From contig NZ_CP180210.1 of the NCBI RefSeq assembly GCF_047556435.1, forward strand, positions 2,790,001 to 2,854,000: a stretch of DNA of 64,000 nucleotides. Reading direction: 5' to 3'. The notes beneath the pieces are model-generated. The model did no database searches. It was not told where the DNA came from and saw nothing but the letters and a program-made list of their open reading frames with translations. Numbering within the stretch: position 1 is the stretch's first letter; each line of letters opens with the position of its first letter. The position numbers and the translations under genes are program-made. This DNA comes from Alteromonas sp047556435 (GTDB taxonomy: Bacteria > Pseudomonadota > Gammaproteobacteria > Enterobacterales > Alteromonadaceae). Below, one piece after another: positions 8,369-16,623 of this stretch.

Positions 8369-8914
8369 TTAGTTCTCCTCGCGCATCGCGTCCTGCAAAG
8401 ACTGATTATCTACCAGCACCCGTTTCCATTGCGCCACAGTTTTGATGTTGTAATTATTTTCAGCCAAAAGCCCATCTGCATCCACCTTAATCAAGTACGG
8501 TAATGCCTTCACACCATTTGCAAACTCACGTTGATGAAGTGGCTGAGCGCCGTCCACGGCTTGCCATACGACGCCGGTATATCCGGTTTGCTTCAGCATT
8601 AACGATACCGCCTCGGTATCTTCATCCAGTGCCATTGCGACCAGGTTCACGGCAAGTGGCTGCTGCTGGCGAACCGACTCAATATTTTTTAGCGCGCCGT
8701 AGCAAGGGGAGCACCAGGACGCAAAAAAATAAATAACGGTTTCTTTTCCTTCTAGTGAAGACATTGAAACGGACTCTCCGGAAAGCAGTTGCACATCAAT
8801 ATGCCTCAACGGCTTTCCTATTGCCTCTTGTGCTTCACGAACTTTTTGTTCGTAAGAAGAGGCGTGAGACAGCGCACTAAAACAGAGGCTTGCCAGAACT
8901 ATCCATGCTTTCAT
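8369..8914 (-). CDS. TlpA-like exported thioredoxin-fold protein
   Basis: 181 residues. An N-terminal Sec signal peptide (MKAWIVLASLCFSALSHAS) is followed by a redoxin/TlpA domain: IDVQLLSGESVSMSSLEGKETVIYFFASWCSPCYGAL carries the W-C-x-x-C redox site at about residues 68-71, and the cis-proline block appears as ALPYLIKVDADG. It should act as a periplasmic disulfide reductase or oxidoreductase, perhaps for cytochrome or metalloprotein maturation; the partner is unknown. Preceded by GGAG close to the ATG. Confidence 0.8.
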   Translation of the reverse strand: MKAWIVLASLCFSALSHASSYEQKVREAQEAIGKPLRHIDVQLLSGESVSMSSLEGKETVIYFFASWCSPCYGALKNIESVRQQQPLAVNLVAMALDEDTEAVSLMLKQTGYTGVVWQAVDGAQPLHQREFANGVKALPYLIKVDADGLLAENNYNIKTVAQWKRVLVDNQSLQDAMREEN

Positions 8915-9066
8915 TAGTTTCTCCTTAACTCTTTTTACGGCTACGTTTCGTTTTATATAACCGGCTTACAACGCGATGGCTGAGAGGGTAACGTCTTCAG
9001 ATAATTCCCAGCTTATATTCCGTTGATAACAGTGCGCTGATCCCGGGTTAGTGCAACCACTGTTCT

Positions 9067-9528
9067 CTACAATGCCAGCCTGAAAAAACAACTATATGGA
9101 TCAAGCCGATAATCACCAAAGGGGCCACACTCATCAAAGCCAAAACGTTTGTAGAGTGCAATTGCCGGGTGAAATGCCTCATGCGTCCCGGTTTCCAGAC
9201 TAATGCTTGCGTAGTTTCTCTTTCTGGCTTCATCAATGATCATGGTTAAAATGCTACCCGCAATTCCCTGCCGTATATACCCGGGATCCGTTTTCATCGA
9301 TTTAACTTCTCCGGAATCATCGGAATAGTGTTTGAGCGCGCCACAGCCAACCACCTTAATGTCGCTTCTCGCCGACCAGAAGGACAGCGAGGGGTGTCTC
9401 AGTTGTTCAGGCGTAATTGCATGGATACTCTCGGCAGGAGAATATTTCCGCATATCAGCCAAATGCTGATTCAGCAACTGGGCTACACCAGCGTCCGTGA
9501 GGTTGTCCCGTCCGATAGTAACTGTCAA
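9067..9528 (-). CDS. GNAT family N-acetyltransferase
   Basis: 153 residues starting at a TTG codon (9528) behind AGAGGG at good spacing; no ATG occurs before residue 26. The acetyl-CoA loop of GNAT motif A is represented by VKSMKTDPGYIRQGIAGSILTMIIDEA (R-Q-G-I-A in place of the common R-G-x-G-x-G/A). The C-terminal ALYKRFGFDECGPFGDYRLDPYSCFFRL matches the PA4866/YsnE-like subgroup. Substrate unknown. It stands before a long gap without a recognisable gene. Confidence 0.82.
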   Translation of the reverse strand: MTVTIGRDNLTDAGVAQLLNQHLADMRKYSPAESIHAITPEQLRHPSLSFWSARSDIKVVGCGALKHYSDDSGEVKSMKTDPGYIRQGIAGSILTMIIDEARKRNYASISLETGTHEAFHPAIALYKRFGFDECGPFGDYRLDPYSCFFRLAL

Positions 9529-10216
9529 TGCGTTTCCCTCTTTCCTGTTTTTTAATCTCAGACCATGCTGGTTTTTTCTTGTCAGACTACCTGAGTCACT
9601 GTCTGCGAGAAAAGCGTTTCAGGCCGAAGTGCCTTTGGTGTTGTCGTCAGCTATGACTTTATTACATCATCAGCGTTCAAAATCCAACATCCAGGGATGT
9701 TTCGTGAACCACAGATTATCATCGTAGACATCAGCCTGCGCGGCTATAAAATCAGCTTACAAAGCAATCCCCAGCGGCTTCTGGTTATCGTCTGTAGTTA
9801 ACGCCCTGTCTTCTGGCTCATGCAACCAGCTTTTTGGGCACGGGTTACCCGCCGCGATGTAACCTTTGCGCCGGATCTCAGCACAATGGTACACCTGCGC
9901 GTTTATTTTGTGGCTTTCAGACGATTGCCGATAAAATACGCTAAAGCGGGGTATTTCGGCTGTCCGGTGGATGTGAGTATCAGCAAACAATTATGCATGT
10001 CGTGCGTTTGCCGGAAATACAGGCTTCCAGAAGGATTAGCCTAGGGTTCTGCTTTCTCAGATGGGCATTTTCATGTACGCTCTAGCGGATAACGCCCGAA
10101 GTTTAAAAATCGCTATAAATCGATAACTTGGCGTTCTCACTTGTTACGCTAAGTGACTATAACAACCACAAGACATAACACATAGTCTACTTCGAAGTAG
10201 AAGGAACAGGAACCCG
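9529..10216. other. Gap of about 690 nt with no supported gene
   Basis: Only short unassigned frames occur here, for example a 77-codon minus frame at 9757-9990 and a 74-codon plus frame at 9820-10044. Neither has a ribosome site or a recognisable family. The right end contains the nhaB promoter region and a 14-bp palindrome. It could hold a decayed gene, but I see no frame fragments that I can name. Confidence 0.6.
10187..10200. promoter_or_regulatory. 14-bp perfect palindrome in nhaB leader
   Basis: CTACTTCGAAGTAG ends 16 nt before the nhaB start codon, immediately before the AAGGAACAGGAA ribosome site. It may be a regulator site or a small leader hairpin affecting translation. Confidence 0.4.
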
Positions 10217-11806
10217 ATGCAGACCTCTTTGACCGCTGCTGTTTATCAGAATTTTCTAGGCCACGCTCCCGACTGGTACAAAAAAACCATCATTGCCTTT
10301 CTCATAGTCAACCCAATGCTGTTTATGGTTGACCCTTATCTTGCAGGATGGACGCTGGTTATCCAGTTCATTTTCACGCTGGCGATGGCATTGAAATGTT
10401 ATCCGCTGCAACCGGGTGGCTTGTTGTTAATAGAAGCCATGTTCATCGGCATGACCTCACCAAACCACATGATGCACGAGATTGAAGTTAATCTGGAAGT
10501 ATTGCTGCTGCTGGTGTTTATGGTGGCTGGCATTTACTTCATGAAAGATCTGCTGTTGTTCCTGTTTACCAAGCTGGTTATTAAAGTAAAAAACAAGATG
10601 ATTCTGTCACTCTCGTTTATTTTTGCCTCTGCCTTTTTATCTGCGTTTCTTGATGCGCTGACCGTGGTAGCGGTAATCATCGCGGTTGGGCTTGGCTTTT
10701 ACTCTATTTATCACAAGGTTGCCTCAGGCAAGGAGTTTCATTCAGATCATGATCATGACCACACCAGCGACCAGGGCGTGCAGGATATGGGACGTGATGA
10801 TTTGGAAAATTTTCGTGCCTTCCTGCGAAACCTGATGATGCATTCAGCAGTAGGAACCGCGCTAGGTGGCGTTATGACGATGGTCGGAGAACCGCAAAAC
10901 CTGATCATTGCCGACAAAGCGGGATGGAATTTCATCGAGTTCTTTGTGCGTATGTCTCCGGTCACCATTCCTGTCTTTTTTGCTGGCCTGGCTACAACGA
11001 TCTTATTGGAAAAAACAAAACTTTTCGGTTACGGCGCACAATTACCTGGCAACGTTCGAAAAATTCTGGTCGACTACAACACACACATGAATGACGCCCG
11101 AACCCGTCGCGACACGGCGAAACTGGGAGTACAGGCGCTTATAGGGGTTTGGTTGATTGTCGGCCTGGCACTGCACATGGCCTCAGTCGGGCTAATTGGG
11201 TTGTCGGTTATCATTCTTGCCACCTCTATGAGTGGCGTCATTGAAGAGCATGCACTGGGTAAGGCGTTTGAAGAAGCATTGCCCTTTACCGCACTGCTAT
11301 GCGTATTCTTTGGCGTGGTAGCCGTCATTATCGATCAAGGCTTGTTTCAGCCCGTTATTCACTGGGTATTAAGCTATGAAGGCGAAACACAGATGGTATT
11401 GTTTTACCTGGCCAATGGGGTGCTATCAATGGTTAGTGATAACGTGTTTGTAGGATCGGTATATATTACCGAAGTTACCGCAGCACTGAATGATGGGCAA
11501 ATTACCCGTGACCAGTATGACATGCTGGCTGTAGCCATCAATACCGGCACCAACCTGCCAAGTGTAGCGACACCGAATGGTCAGGCTGCATTCCTGTTTT
11601 TGTTAACGTCAGCAATTGCACCACTGCTGCGTCTCTCTTATGGTCGCATGGTGGTGATGGCACTGCCCTACACCATCGTACTGACGATAGTGGGCCTGCT
11701 TGCCACCTATTTAGGGCTGGCCGACATTACTGAATGGTTGTACGAGATGCACTGGATAGAGCATCACAGCGCCACCCAAACGTTGAGCAATGCCACTGAG
11801 CACTGA
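10217..11806 (+). CDS. nhaB: Na+/H+ antiporter NhaB
   Basis: 529 residues, the normal length for NhaB. Multiple membrane helices run through the protein (for example LLLVFMVAGIYFMKDLLLF and MILSLSFIFASAFLSAFLDALT), with the conserved loop GGVMTMVGEPQNLIIADKAGWNF and the C-terminal NTGTNLPSVATPNGQAAFLF. It exports Na+ in exchange for protons across the inner membrane, fitting a marine lifestyle. A His/Asp-rich cytoplasmic loop (HSDHDHDHTSDQ) sits near residue 180. AAGGAACAGGAA precedes the ATG. dsbB follows 10 nt downstream, the arrangement common in gammaproteobacteria. Confidence 0.95.
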   Translation: MQTSLTAAVYQNFLGHAPDWYKKTIIAFLIVNPMLFMVDPYLAGWTLVIQFIFTLAMALKCYPLQPGGLLLIEAMFIGMTSPNHMMHEIEVNLEVLLLLVFMVAGIYFMKDLLLFLFTKLVIKVKNKMILSLSFIFASAFLSAFLDALTVVAVIIAVGLGFYSIYHKVASGKEFHSDHDHDHTSDQGVQDMGRDDLENFRAFLRNLMMHSAVGTALGGVMTMVGEPQNLIIADKAGWNFIEFFVRMSPVTIPVFFAGLATTILLEKTKLFGYGAQLPGNVRKILVDYNTHMNDARTRRDTAKLGVQALIGVWLIVGLALHMASVGLIGLSVIILATSMSGVIEEHALGKAFEEALPFTALLCVFFGVVAVIIDQGLFQPVIHWVLSYEGETQMVLFYLANGVLSMVSDNVFVGSVYITEVTAALNDGQITRDQYDMLAVAINTGTNLPSVATPNGQAAFLFLLTSAIAPLLRLSYGRMVVMALPYTIVLTIVGLLATYLGLADITEWLYEMHWIEHHSATQTLSNATEH

Positions 11807-11816
11807 GGATCCAAAA

Positions 11817-12341
11817 ATGAATGTAGTACGCGCGATAAGTCGTTGGGCAGAGCATAAGTCGTCCTGGTTTGTGCTATTCGCTACGGCAATGGGGCTGGAA
11901 ATTGCGGCACTGTACTTTCAGTACGGCATGGGGCTTGAACCTTGTATTATGTGTATTTATCAGCGTACCGCCATGTACGGGATTGTTTTATCCGGCTTGC
12001 TCGTGTTAGTCATAAACAACGGCCTGACCAGACTATTGGGCTTTGCTGGCTGGGCGGTTTCGGCAGGCTGGGGATATCTACTCGCCTCTGAGCATCTGGA
12101 AATTCTGAATGCGAAAAATCCGTTCTTTGCCAGTTGTGGAATTGTGCCAAACTTTCCGCAGTGGTTGCAGCTTCACGAATGGCTGCCTGCCGTTTTTGCA
12201 GCCAAGGGGGATTGCATGGAAGACAGCTGGCAGTTTATGTCTATGGGCATGGCAGAATGGATGCAAATCCTGTTTGCTGCCTACTTTATTGTTTTTGTCA
12301 TCGTATTCGCCTGTCGTTTGCTGGATAAGAAACCCTTTTGA
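11817..12341 (+). CDS. dsbB: Disulfide bond formation protein DsbB
   Basis: 174 residues from the ATG at 11817 (GAGGATCC upstream); a start 9 codons earlier would overlap nhaB. Four membrane helices are visible. The two periplasmic cysteine pairs are present: C-x-x-C in LEPCIMCIYQR (about residues 42-45) and the distal pair in FASCGIVPNF and AAKGDCMEDSW. DsbB reoxidises DsbA and passes electrons to quinones. Co-transcription with nhaB is likely, and the downstream acetyltransferase frame overlaps its stop codon. Confidence 0.95.
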   Translation: MNVVRAISRWAEHKSSWFVLFATAMGLEIAALYFQYGMGLEPCIMCIYQRTAMYGIVLSGLLVLVINNGLTRLLGFAGWAVSAGWGYLLASEHLEILNAKNPFFASCGIVPNFPQWLQLHEWLPAVFAAKGDCMEDSWQFMSMGMAEWMQILFAAYFIVFVIVFACRLLDKKPF

Positions 12342-12886
12342 TTGATCTCAGCATCCTGCCGGCGCGACTGCCACCAATACGCACAGAGCAGGGCCCTATC
12401 AATATCGAGCGAATTGGAGCGAAACACACGGAAAGTCTGTGCGAGGCAGGACAGGCATCGGCACAGCATGTAAAACCCTGGTTGGGTGCATCGTTGTGCC
12501 CGGTCACCCTTGCTGCCACGAAACACTGTATTGAGGCATTGGAAAAGAGCCGCCACGCAAACTATGGCATCACTTATCTGATGCTTAAAGACAACAAATG
12601 CCTGGGCATGGGGATCATCAATTACCTCCATCCACTGCACTTAACAGCGAACCTTGGATACTGGATACGACCCGATGCGTGTGGGCAAGGATTGGCTGTG
12701 GCCTTGTGTCAAAGCCTTATCAAACTTGCCTTTTCACAAATGAATCTGCATCGTCTTGAGTGCTTTATTGAACCCAATAACAAAGCCAGTCTGCGGGTAG
12801 TTCATAAGCTAGGTGCAGAAAAAGAAGGGTTGTGCCGCAAGCGGATTTTTGGACGTGACGCCCTGCTATACAGTATCACTGCCTGA
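12338..12886 (+). CDS. RimJ/RimL-type GNAT acetyltransferase
   Basis: 182 residues starting at TTG (12338), overlapping the dsbB stop codon, which suggests translational coupling; no other start codon occurs before the middle of the fold. Family signals are LGYWIRPDACGQGLAVALCQSLIKLAF (acetyl-CoA loop) and LHRLECFIEPNNKASLRVVHKLGAEKEGLCRKRIF, the C-terminal block of ribosomal-protein-Ser/Ala acetyltransferases. The target is likely a protein N-terminus or a small amine; not determinable here. Confidence 0.85.
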   Translation: MIDLSILPARLPPIRTEQGPINIERIGAKHTESLCEAGQASAQHVKPWLGASLCPVTLAATKHCIEALEKSRHANYGITYLMLKDNKCLGMGIINYLHPLHLTANLGYWIRPDACGQGLAVALCQSLIKLAFSQMNLHRLECFIEPNNKASLRVVHKLGAEKEGLCRKRIFGRDALLYSITA

Positions 12887-12904
12887 TACGAGTGACGTTA
12901 AATG

Positions 12905-12929
12905 CCGTGCAGACACGATGCCTGCACGG
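12905..12929. terminator. Hairpin in convergent gap, possible terminator
   Basis: CCGTGCAG and CTGCACGG arms with a 9-nt loop between the GNAT and ycgN 3' ends. T-rich sequence after it is short on both strands, so termination is plausible but not certain. Confidence 0.4.
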
Positions 12930-12939
12930 CCGGTTTCTG

Positions 12940-13434
12940 CTAATCAATATCTTCCAGCGGCCAGATTGCGATGTAGTCTTCAAACTCGTTTAAGTCTACA
13001 TCACATTCAAATACTGTTTTGTTGCGCACTGACATGCCTTTTTGATGCATGACGTGCTTTTTGCCTTTGTTCAACAGCGGATGCCAGGAAGGTAAGCCCC
13101 GCCCTTCGTGAAGACGCCGATACGCACAGCTTGGCGGCATGAAAAAGATATCTTTAAGGTTATCTTTGGTCAGTTTTACACAGTCAGGCACGAGCTCGGT
13201 ACGGCGCTCGTACTGCGAACATTCACAGCTTTTCGTATTAAGCAGGGAACAAACTATGTTGGTGTAATGCACCTGTTCTTCGGCATTGATGGTATCGGTA
13301 GGCGCGGCCTCTTCAACTTCATCATCTTCGATAAACTTGTGCAGGCAGCATTTTGCACAGCCATCGCATAACGACTCCCACTCTGCCTGGGTCATTTCGG
13401 ACAGTGACTTACTCTCCCAAAAACGTTCACTCAT
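12940..13434 (-). CDS. ycgN: YcgN family cysteine-cluster protein (UPF0260)
   Basis: 164 residues. A cysteine-rich N-terminal cluster (WESLCDGCAKCCLHKF at about residues 19-34) and further cysteines in NTKSCECSQY, VPDCVKL and PPSCAYRRL define the YkgJ/YcgN zinc- or iron-chelating family. It keeps the YcgN ending LNEFEDYIAIWPLEDID. Biochemical role unknown. The start overlaps the ycgM stop by 4 nt, so they are translationally coupled, as in the E. coli ycgM-ycgN pair. Confidence 0.9.
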   Translation of the reverse strand: MSERFWESKSLSEMTQAEWESLCDGCAKCCLHKFIEDDEVEEAAPTDTINAEEQVHYTNIVCSLLNTKSCECSQYERRTELVPDCVKLTKDNLKDIFFMPPSCAYRRLHEGRGLPSWHPLLNKGKKHVMHQKGMSVRNKTVFECDVDLNEFEDYIAIWPLEDID

Positions 13435-14096
13435 TTTCCTGCTACCGTTGTCGATACAGACACGTGCCCGTCCAGCGCGGCAGTAAGCTCGTCTCCGGGC
13501 TTCAGTGCTTCAACACCTTTGGGGGTGCCGGTAATGATGATATCCCCCGCGTCCAGTGTAAACACCTGTGACATATGAGACAGTAAATCCGCAACCTTAT
13601 GCAGCATCAGCGCCGTATGACCCGACTGGCGCTGCTGCCCGTTTACCGTCAGAGAGAAGGTAAGATCCTGCAAATCGGCAATTTGTGATGCCGGCACAAA
13701 GCCCGACACCGGGCAACTAAAGTCAAAAGACTTGCAACGCTCCCACGGTAACCCTTTCTCTTTAAGATCGCGCTGTAATTCACGTAACGTGAAATCCAAT
13801 GCCAGCCCTACTCCCCAAATTGCTTTAATGGCCTCTTCCTGGTCAGCTTTGCATAACGGGTGCTTTAACAATACTGCGACTTCAAGCTCATTCTGGCACT
13901 CCCCTTTATCCAGCGGGATAACCAAAGGCTGAGACATATCACACAGTGCCGCTTTGGGTTTCATGAATAACAGGGGCTCGTCCGGCACCGCTGAACGCAT
14001 CTCATCAATATGATCAAGATAGTTTCGCCCTACACACACCACTTTTCCTACTGGCAGGTCGATCGGATTTCCCAGATTATCCTGGTGCAGGTACAT
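13431..14096 (-). CDS. ycgM: Fumarylacetoacetate hydrolase family protein YcgM
   Basis: 221 residues, the size of E. coli YcgM and human FAHD1. The family core is clear: KVVCVGRNYLDHIDEM near the N-terminus, FMKPKAALC, the metal-binding E-x-E (NELEVAVLL), the Asp in GLALDFTLRELQRDLKEKGLPWERCKSFD, and DIIITGTPKGVEAL near the end. Enzymes of this group act as acylpyruvase or oxaloacetate decarboxylase/tautomerase with Mg2+. First gene of the ycgM-ycgN pair, lying 2 nt after the transglycosylase stop. Confidence 0.9.
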   Translation of the reverse strand: MYLHQDNLGNPIDLPVGKVVCVGRNYLDHIDEMRSAVPDEPLLFMKPKAALCDMSQPLVIPLDKGECQNELEVAVLLKHPLCKADQEEAIKAIWGVGLALDFTLRELQRDLKEKGLPWERCKSFDFSCPVSGFVPASQIADLQDLTFSLTVNGQQRQSGHTALMLHKVADLLSHMSQVFTLDAGDIIITGTPKGVEALKPGDELTAALDGHVSVSTTVAGK

Positions 14097-14098
14097 AA

Positions 14099-15103
14099 TT
14101 AATAGCCTCGCTTAATTCTGTCAGAAAGGTATCCCACGGAAACCCCAAAGTAGGAAGAACGATTCCATTTCATGAGTGTATGGAAATTATTGTAGACCAG
14201 ATATATACGACCATCCGGGCCATCAGGCATTATCAACGATGCGTTGATGTCAACATTCGGCAACGCGCTGCCGTTATAACGGCGAACGCCAAGCTGCTGC
14301 CACGCGTCGAGGCTCTGATAATGGTTTTTACTCAGGCCCGCCTGGTTGAGAGCGTCATTCTGCCGAACTTTGACCTGCCTGCCCCATGTATGGTCACCCT
14401 GCCACCCCTCCGAGGAAAGAAAATGGGCAATGGACGCAAACACATCGGCGGGCGTGCCCCAGATATCCTTTTTTCCATCTTGGTCGTAGTCCACAGCATA
14501 GGTGAGAAAAGACGTGGGCATAAACTGGCTTTGTCCCATCGCGCCTGCCCAAGAACCTTTGAAGTCGGCAAGGGCGATATGTCCCTCTGCCAATATCGTC
14601 AGCGCCGCCATAAACTGCTTTTTAAACAAGGCCTCACGGCGCCCCTCATAGGCTAACGAGGAAAGCGCGGAAAGCACATCAAAGCTGCCCTGGATCCTGC
14701 CAAAATTAGATTCATTACCCCATAAAGCCACAATAAACCGTGGCTGCACGCCGTATTTCGCGCCAATCTCTTTCAACAGCGCTTGGTGTTCGTTCATTTT
14801 CTCAACGGCTTGTTTTACTTTCCAGTCTGGTACCCGGGTTGCAAGATAATCATCCAATGTAATTTTTCGCTCGGGCTGGTTCTTATCAGACTTAACCACG
14901 GTAGGTCTGAAGGAGATCCCTGCAAAGGCGTCATCCAGCAACGACGGTGAAAACCCGGAGGCTGCCGCTTCCTGCCTCAGCGAAGTCAAATATTCTGCAA
15001 ATCCTGCTTCCGATTTATCCTGTGCCAATGACGCTGGTGAAAAAATCAAGGCCATGCAAAGCCCGGTAATTAGTCGTGCCACCTTACCCATTTTTTTTAT
15101 CAT
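14099..15103 (-). CDS. Lytic murein transglycosylase, MltB family
   Basis: 334 residues. A Sec signal peptide (LITGLCMALIFSPASLAQ) without a lipobox Cys indicates a soluble periplasmic form. The catalytic Glu lies in FIVALWGNESNFGRIQGSFDVLSALSSLAYEGRR, followed by GSWAGAMGQSQFMPTSFLTYAVDYDQDGKKDIW, both MltB hallmarks. It cleaves peptidoglycan glycan strands with formation of 1,6-anhydro-muramyl ends. The start overlaps the end of ycgL by 20 nt; an alternative ATG four codons later is possible. It belongs to a same-strand run ycgL-mltB-ycgM-ycgN. Confidence 0.88.
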   Translation of the reverse strand: MIKKMGKVARLITGLCMALIFSPASLAQDKSEAGFAEYLTSLRQEAAASGFSPSLLDDAFAGISFRPTVVKSDKNQPERKITLDDYLATRVPDWKVKQAVEKMNEHQALLKEIGAKYGVQPRFIVALWGNESNFGRIQGSFDVLSALSSLAYEGRREALFKKQFMAALTILAEGHIALADFKGSWAGAMGQSQFMPTSFLTYAVDYDQDGKKDIWGTPADVFASIAHFLSSEGWQGDHTWGRQVKVRQNDALNQAGLSKNHYQSLDAWQQLGVRRYNGSALPNVDINASLIMPDGPDGRIYLVYNNFHTLMKWNRSSYFGVSVGYLSDRIKRGY

Positions 15104-15386
15104 CCGGTCTGGCAGGAAGTCCCATCGCGACTCTGTGCGATTCCAGTAAATTTTCTTCCTTTGGCGGCATTTGCAGGTAGTACCCTTGCTCAGTCAATGC
15201 AGCTATCAGTTTTTGCTTTTCCACACTGCCAAGATGCTCCCGCTTGTCCAGCGGCAACATCATCACCAGCTCAGGATGCCCAAACTGTTTCATCAACGCG
15301 TCTGGCACCTCGTCGAAGTCATCTTTTTTAGGCACATAAAGGAACATGCCCGACTTTTTCTTCGTTTTGTAAACTGCACACAACAT
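15084..15386 (-). CDS. ycgL: YcgL domain protein
   Basis: 100 residues. The start MLCAVYKTKKKSGMFLYVPKKDDFDEVPDALMKQFG and the middle LDKREHLGSVEKQKLIAALTEQGYYLQMPP are diagnostic of the YcgL/UPF0745 family found across gammaproteobacteria. The function is not known. It lies 19 nt after the end of rnd in the same direction and overlaps the transglycosylase start. Confidence 0.92.
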   Translation of the reverse strand: MLCAVYKTKKKSGMFLYVPKKDDFDEVPDALMKQFGHPELVMMLPLDKREHLGSVEKQKLIAALTEQGYYLQMPPKEENLLESHRVAMGLPARPDDKKNG

Positions 15387-15405
15387 AGAAAGGTCCTGTC
15401 AGGTT

Positions 15406-16563
15406 TTAGTTTGTAGGGGGCTCACCAAGAATCCGGTGAATACCCGATTTAAACAAAGGCGCGCGCCAGCCCACAAGCAAATCGGGCAATAGCCCCTGCG
15501 CACGGGTTTCGCATAAATCGAACCACCACCATTTTAGCAACTGATTGAGTTGTTTTTTAGACGCCAGCACATCGGGAGTCACACCATTCTCCACTGCGAT
15601 TTTAGACGTCATATCTTTCAGTGCCGATAATGTTTTCTTGTATTCGGGGACATCAATTAAGCGTTTAATAACTAACGGGTGCTCGGCATCAGGCATAGCG
15701 TCGAATTCATCCAGCGCATCGCAGACGATATTAACGACGACCTCAGCATAACGACGAAGAGTGGGCGGACTTATCCCCTGAATGCGGTTCAGCGCGCTGC
15801 GACTGGTGGGTAGTTTTTGCGCAACATCAAACAGGTGATTCTCTTTAAAAACGAAGTTCAGCGCCAGGTCTTTCTCTCTGGCTTTTGCCAGCCGCCATGC
15901 TGCCAGGCCTTTAAGCACATACAGCTGCTGAGAAGACAATCGCCAGTTATTCTTAATGCCGAGATAAGCATACTCCAGCGGCATATCTGCGCGCTTTTTC
16001 GCTGCCAATCCCTCGACTTCTTCTAGCACCCACTGACGCTTACCTCTGTCGATAATCATGTTATTTAATTGCTGATAAGCAGGCAAAAGGTACAGCACAT
16101 CATTTGCCGCATACACCAGCTGGCTGGCACTTAAGGGGCGGGCCAACCAGTCGGTACGCGACTCGCCCTTATCGAGTACTTCCGAGCACAGTTCTTCCAC
16201 CAGCTTGGCATAACCTAAGGTTGGACCTAACCCAAGAATACTGGCTGCAATTTGTGTATCGAAAACAGGCGATGGAATAACGCCAAAAAAGCTTAAAAAC
16301 GTTTCCAGATCTTCCGAACAGGAATGCAACACCTTAGTCACACCCGGATTTTCCAGTAAGTGGATAAAGGGTTCAAAGTCGCTGATGGCCAGCGGGTCGA
16401 TAAGCACCAGTTGATGACCGTCGAAAAGCTGAATCAGCCCCAGATGCGGTGTCAGTGTGCGGGTTCTGACAAATTCAGTATCCAGTGCCACAGCCTGATG
16501 GCGTTGCGCGCGGGCACAGACCTCAGCGAGATCTTCATTTGATGTGATCAGTACATAGTCCAT
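15406..16563 (-). CDS. rnd: Ribonuclease D
   Basis: 385 residues. The DEDD exonuclease residues appear in order: VALDTEFVRTRT (Exo I), VLHSCSEDLETF (Exo II), and the later SQLVYAANDVLYLLPAYQQL with its Tyr and Asp (Exo III). One or two HRDC-like helical modules follow (SSQQLYVLKGLAAWRLAKAREKDLALNFV). RNase D trims tRNA 3' ends. It is the next gene after fadD on the same strand but is separated from it by an intrinsic terminator, so it probably has its own promoter as well. Confidence 0.94.
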   Translation of the reverse strand: MDYVLITSNEDLAEVCARAQRHQAVALDTEFVRTRTLTPHLGLIQLFDGHQLVLIDPLAISDFEPFIHLLENPGVTKVLHSCSEDLETFLSFFGVIPSPVFDTQIAASILGLGPTLGYAKLVEELCSEVLDKGESRTDWLARPLSASQLVYAANDVLYLLPAYQQLNNMIIDRGKRQWVLEEVEGLAAKKRADMPLEYAYLGIKNNWRLSSQQLYVLKGLAAWRLAKAREKDLALNFVFKENHLFDVAQKLPTSRSALNRIQGISPPTLRRYAEVVVNIVCDALDEFDAMPDAEHPLVIKRLIDVPEYKKTLSALKDMTSKIAVENGVTPDVLASKKQLNQLLKWWWFDLCETRAQGLLPDLLVGWRAPLFKSGIHRILGEPPTN

Positions 16564-16565
16564 AA

Positions 16566-16595
16566 TACAAAAACAGCCGGCGTAAAGGCCGGCTG
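16566..16595 (-). terminator. Intrinsic terminator after fadD
   Basis: Minus-strand stem CAGCCGGC-CTTTAC-GCCGGCTG followed by TTTTTGTATT, between fadD and rnd. Confidence 0.8.
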
Positions 16596-16623
16596 CTGAA
16601 ACTCTCCTGGGTTAGCGTTCGCC

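Noticed and set aside
12078..12345. Several overlapping frames within dsbB
   Set aside because: DsbB is complete with its two Cys pairs; the others are shadows.
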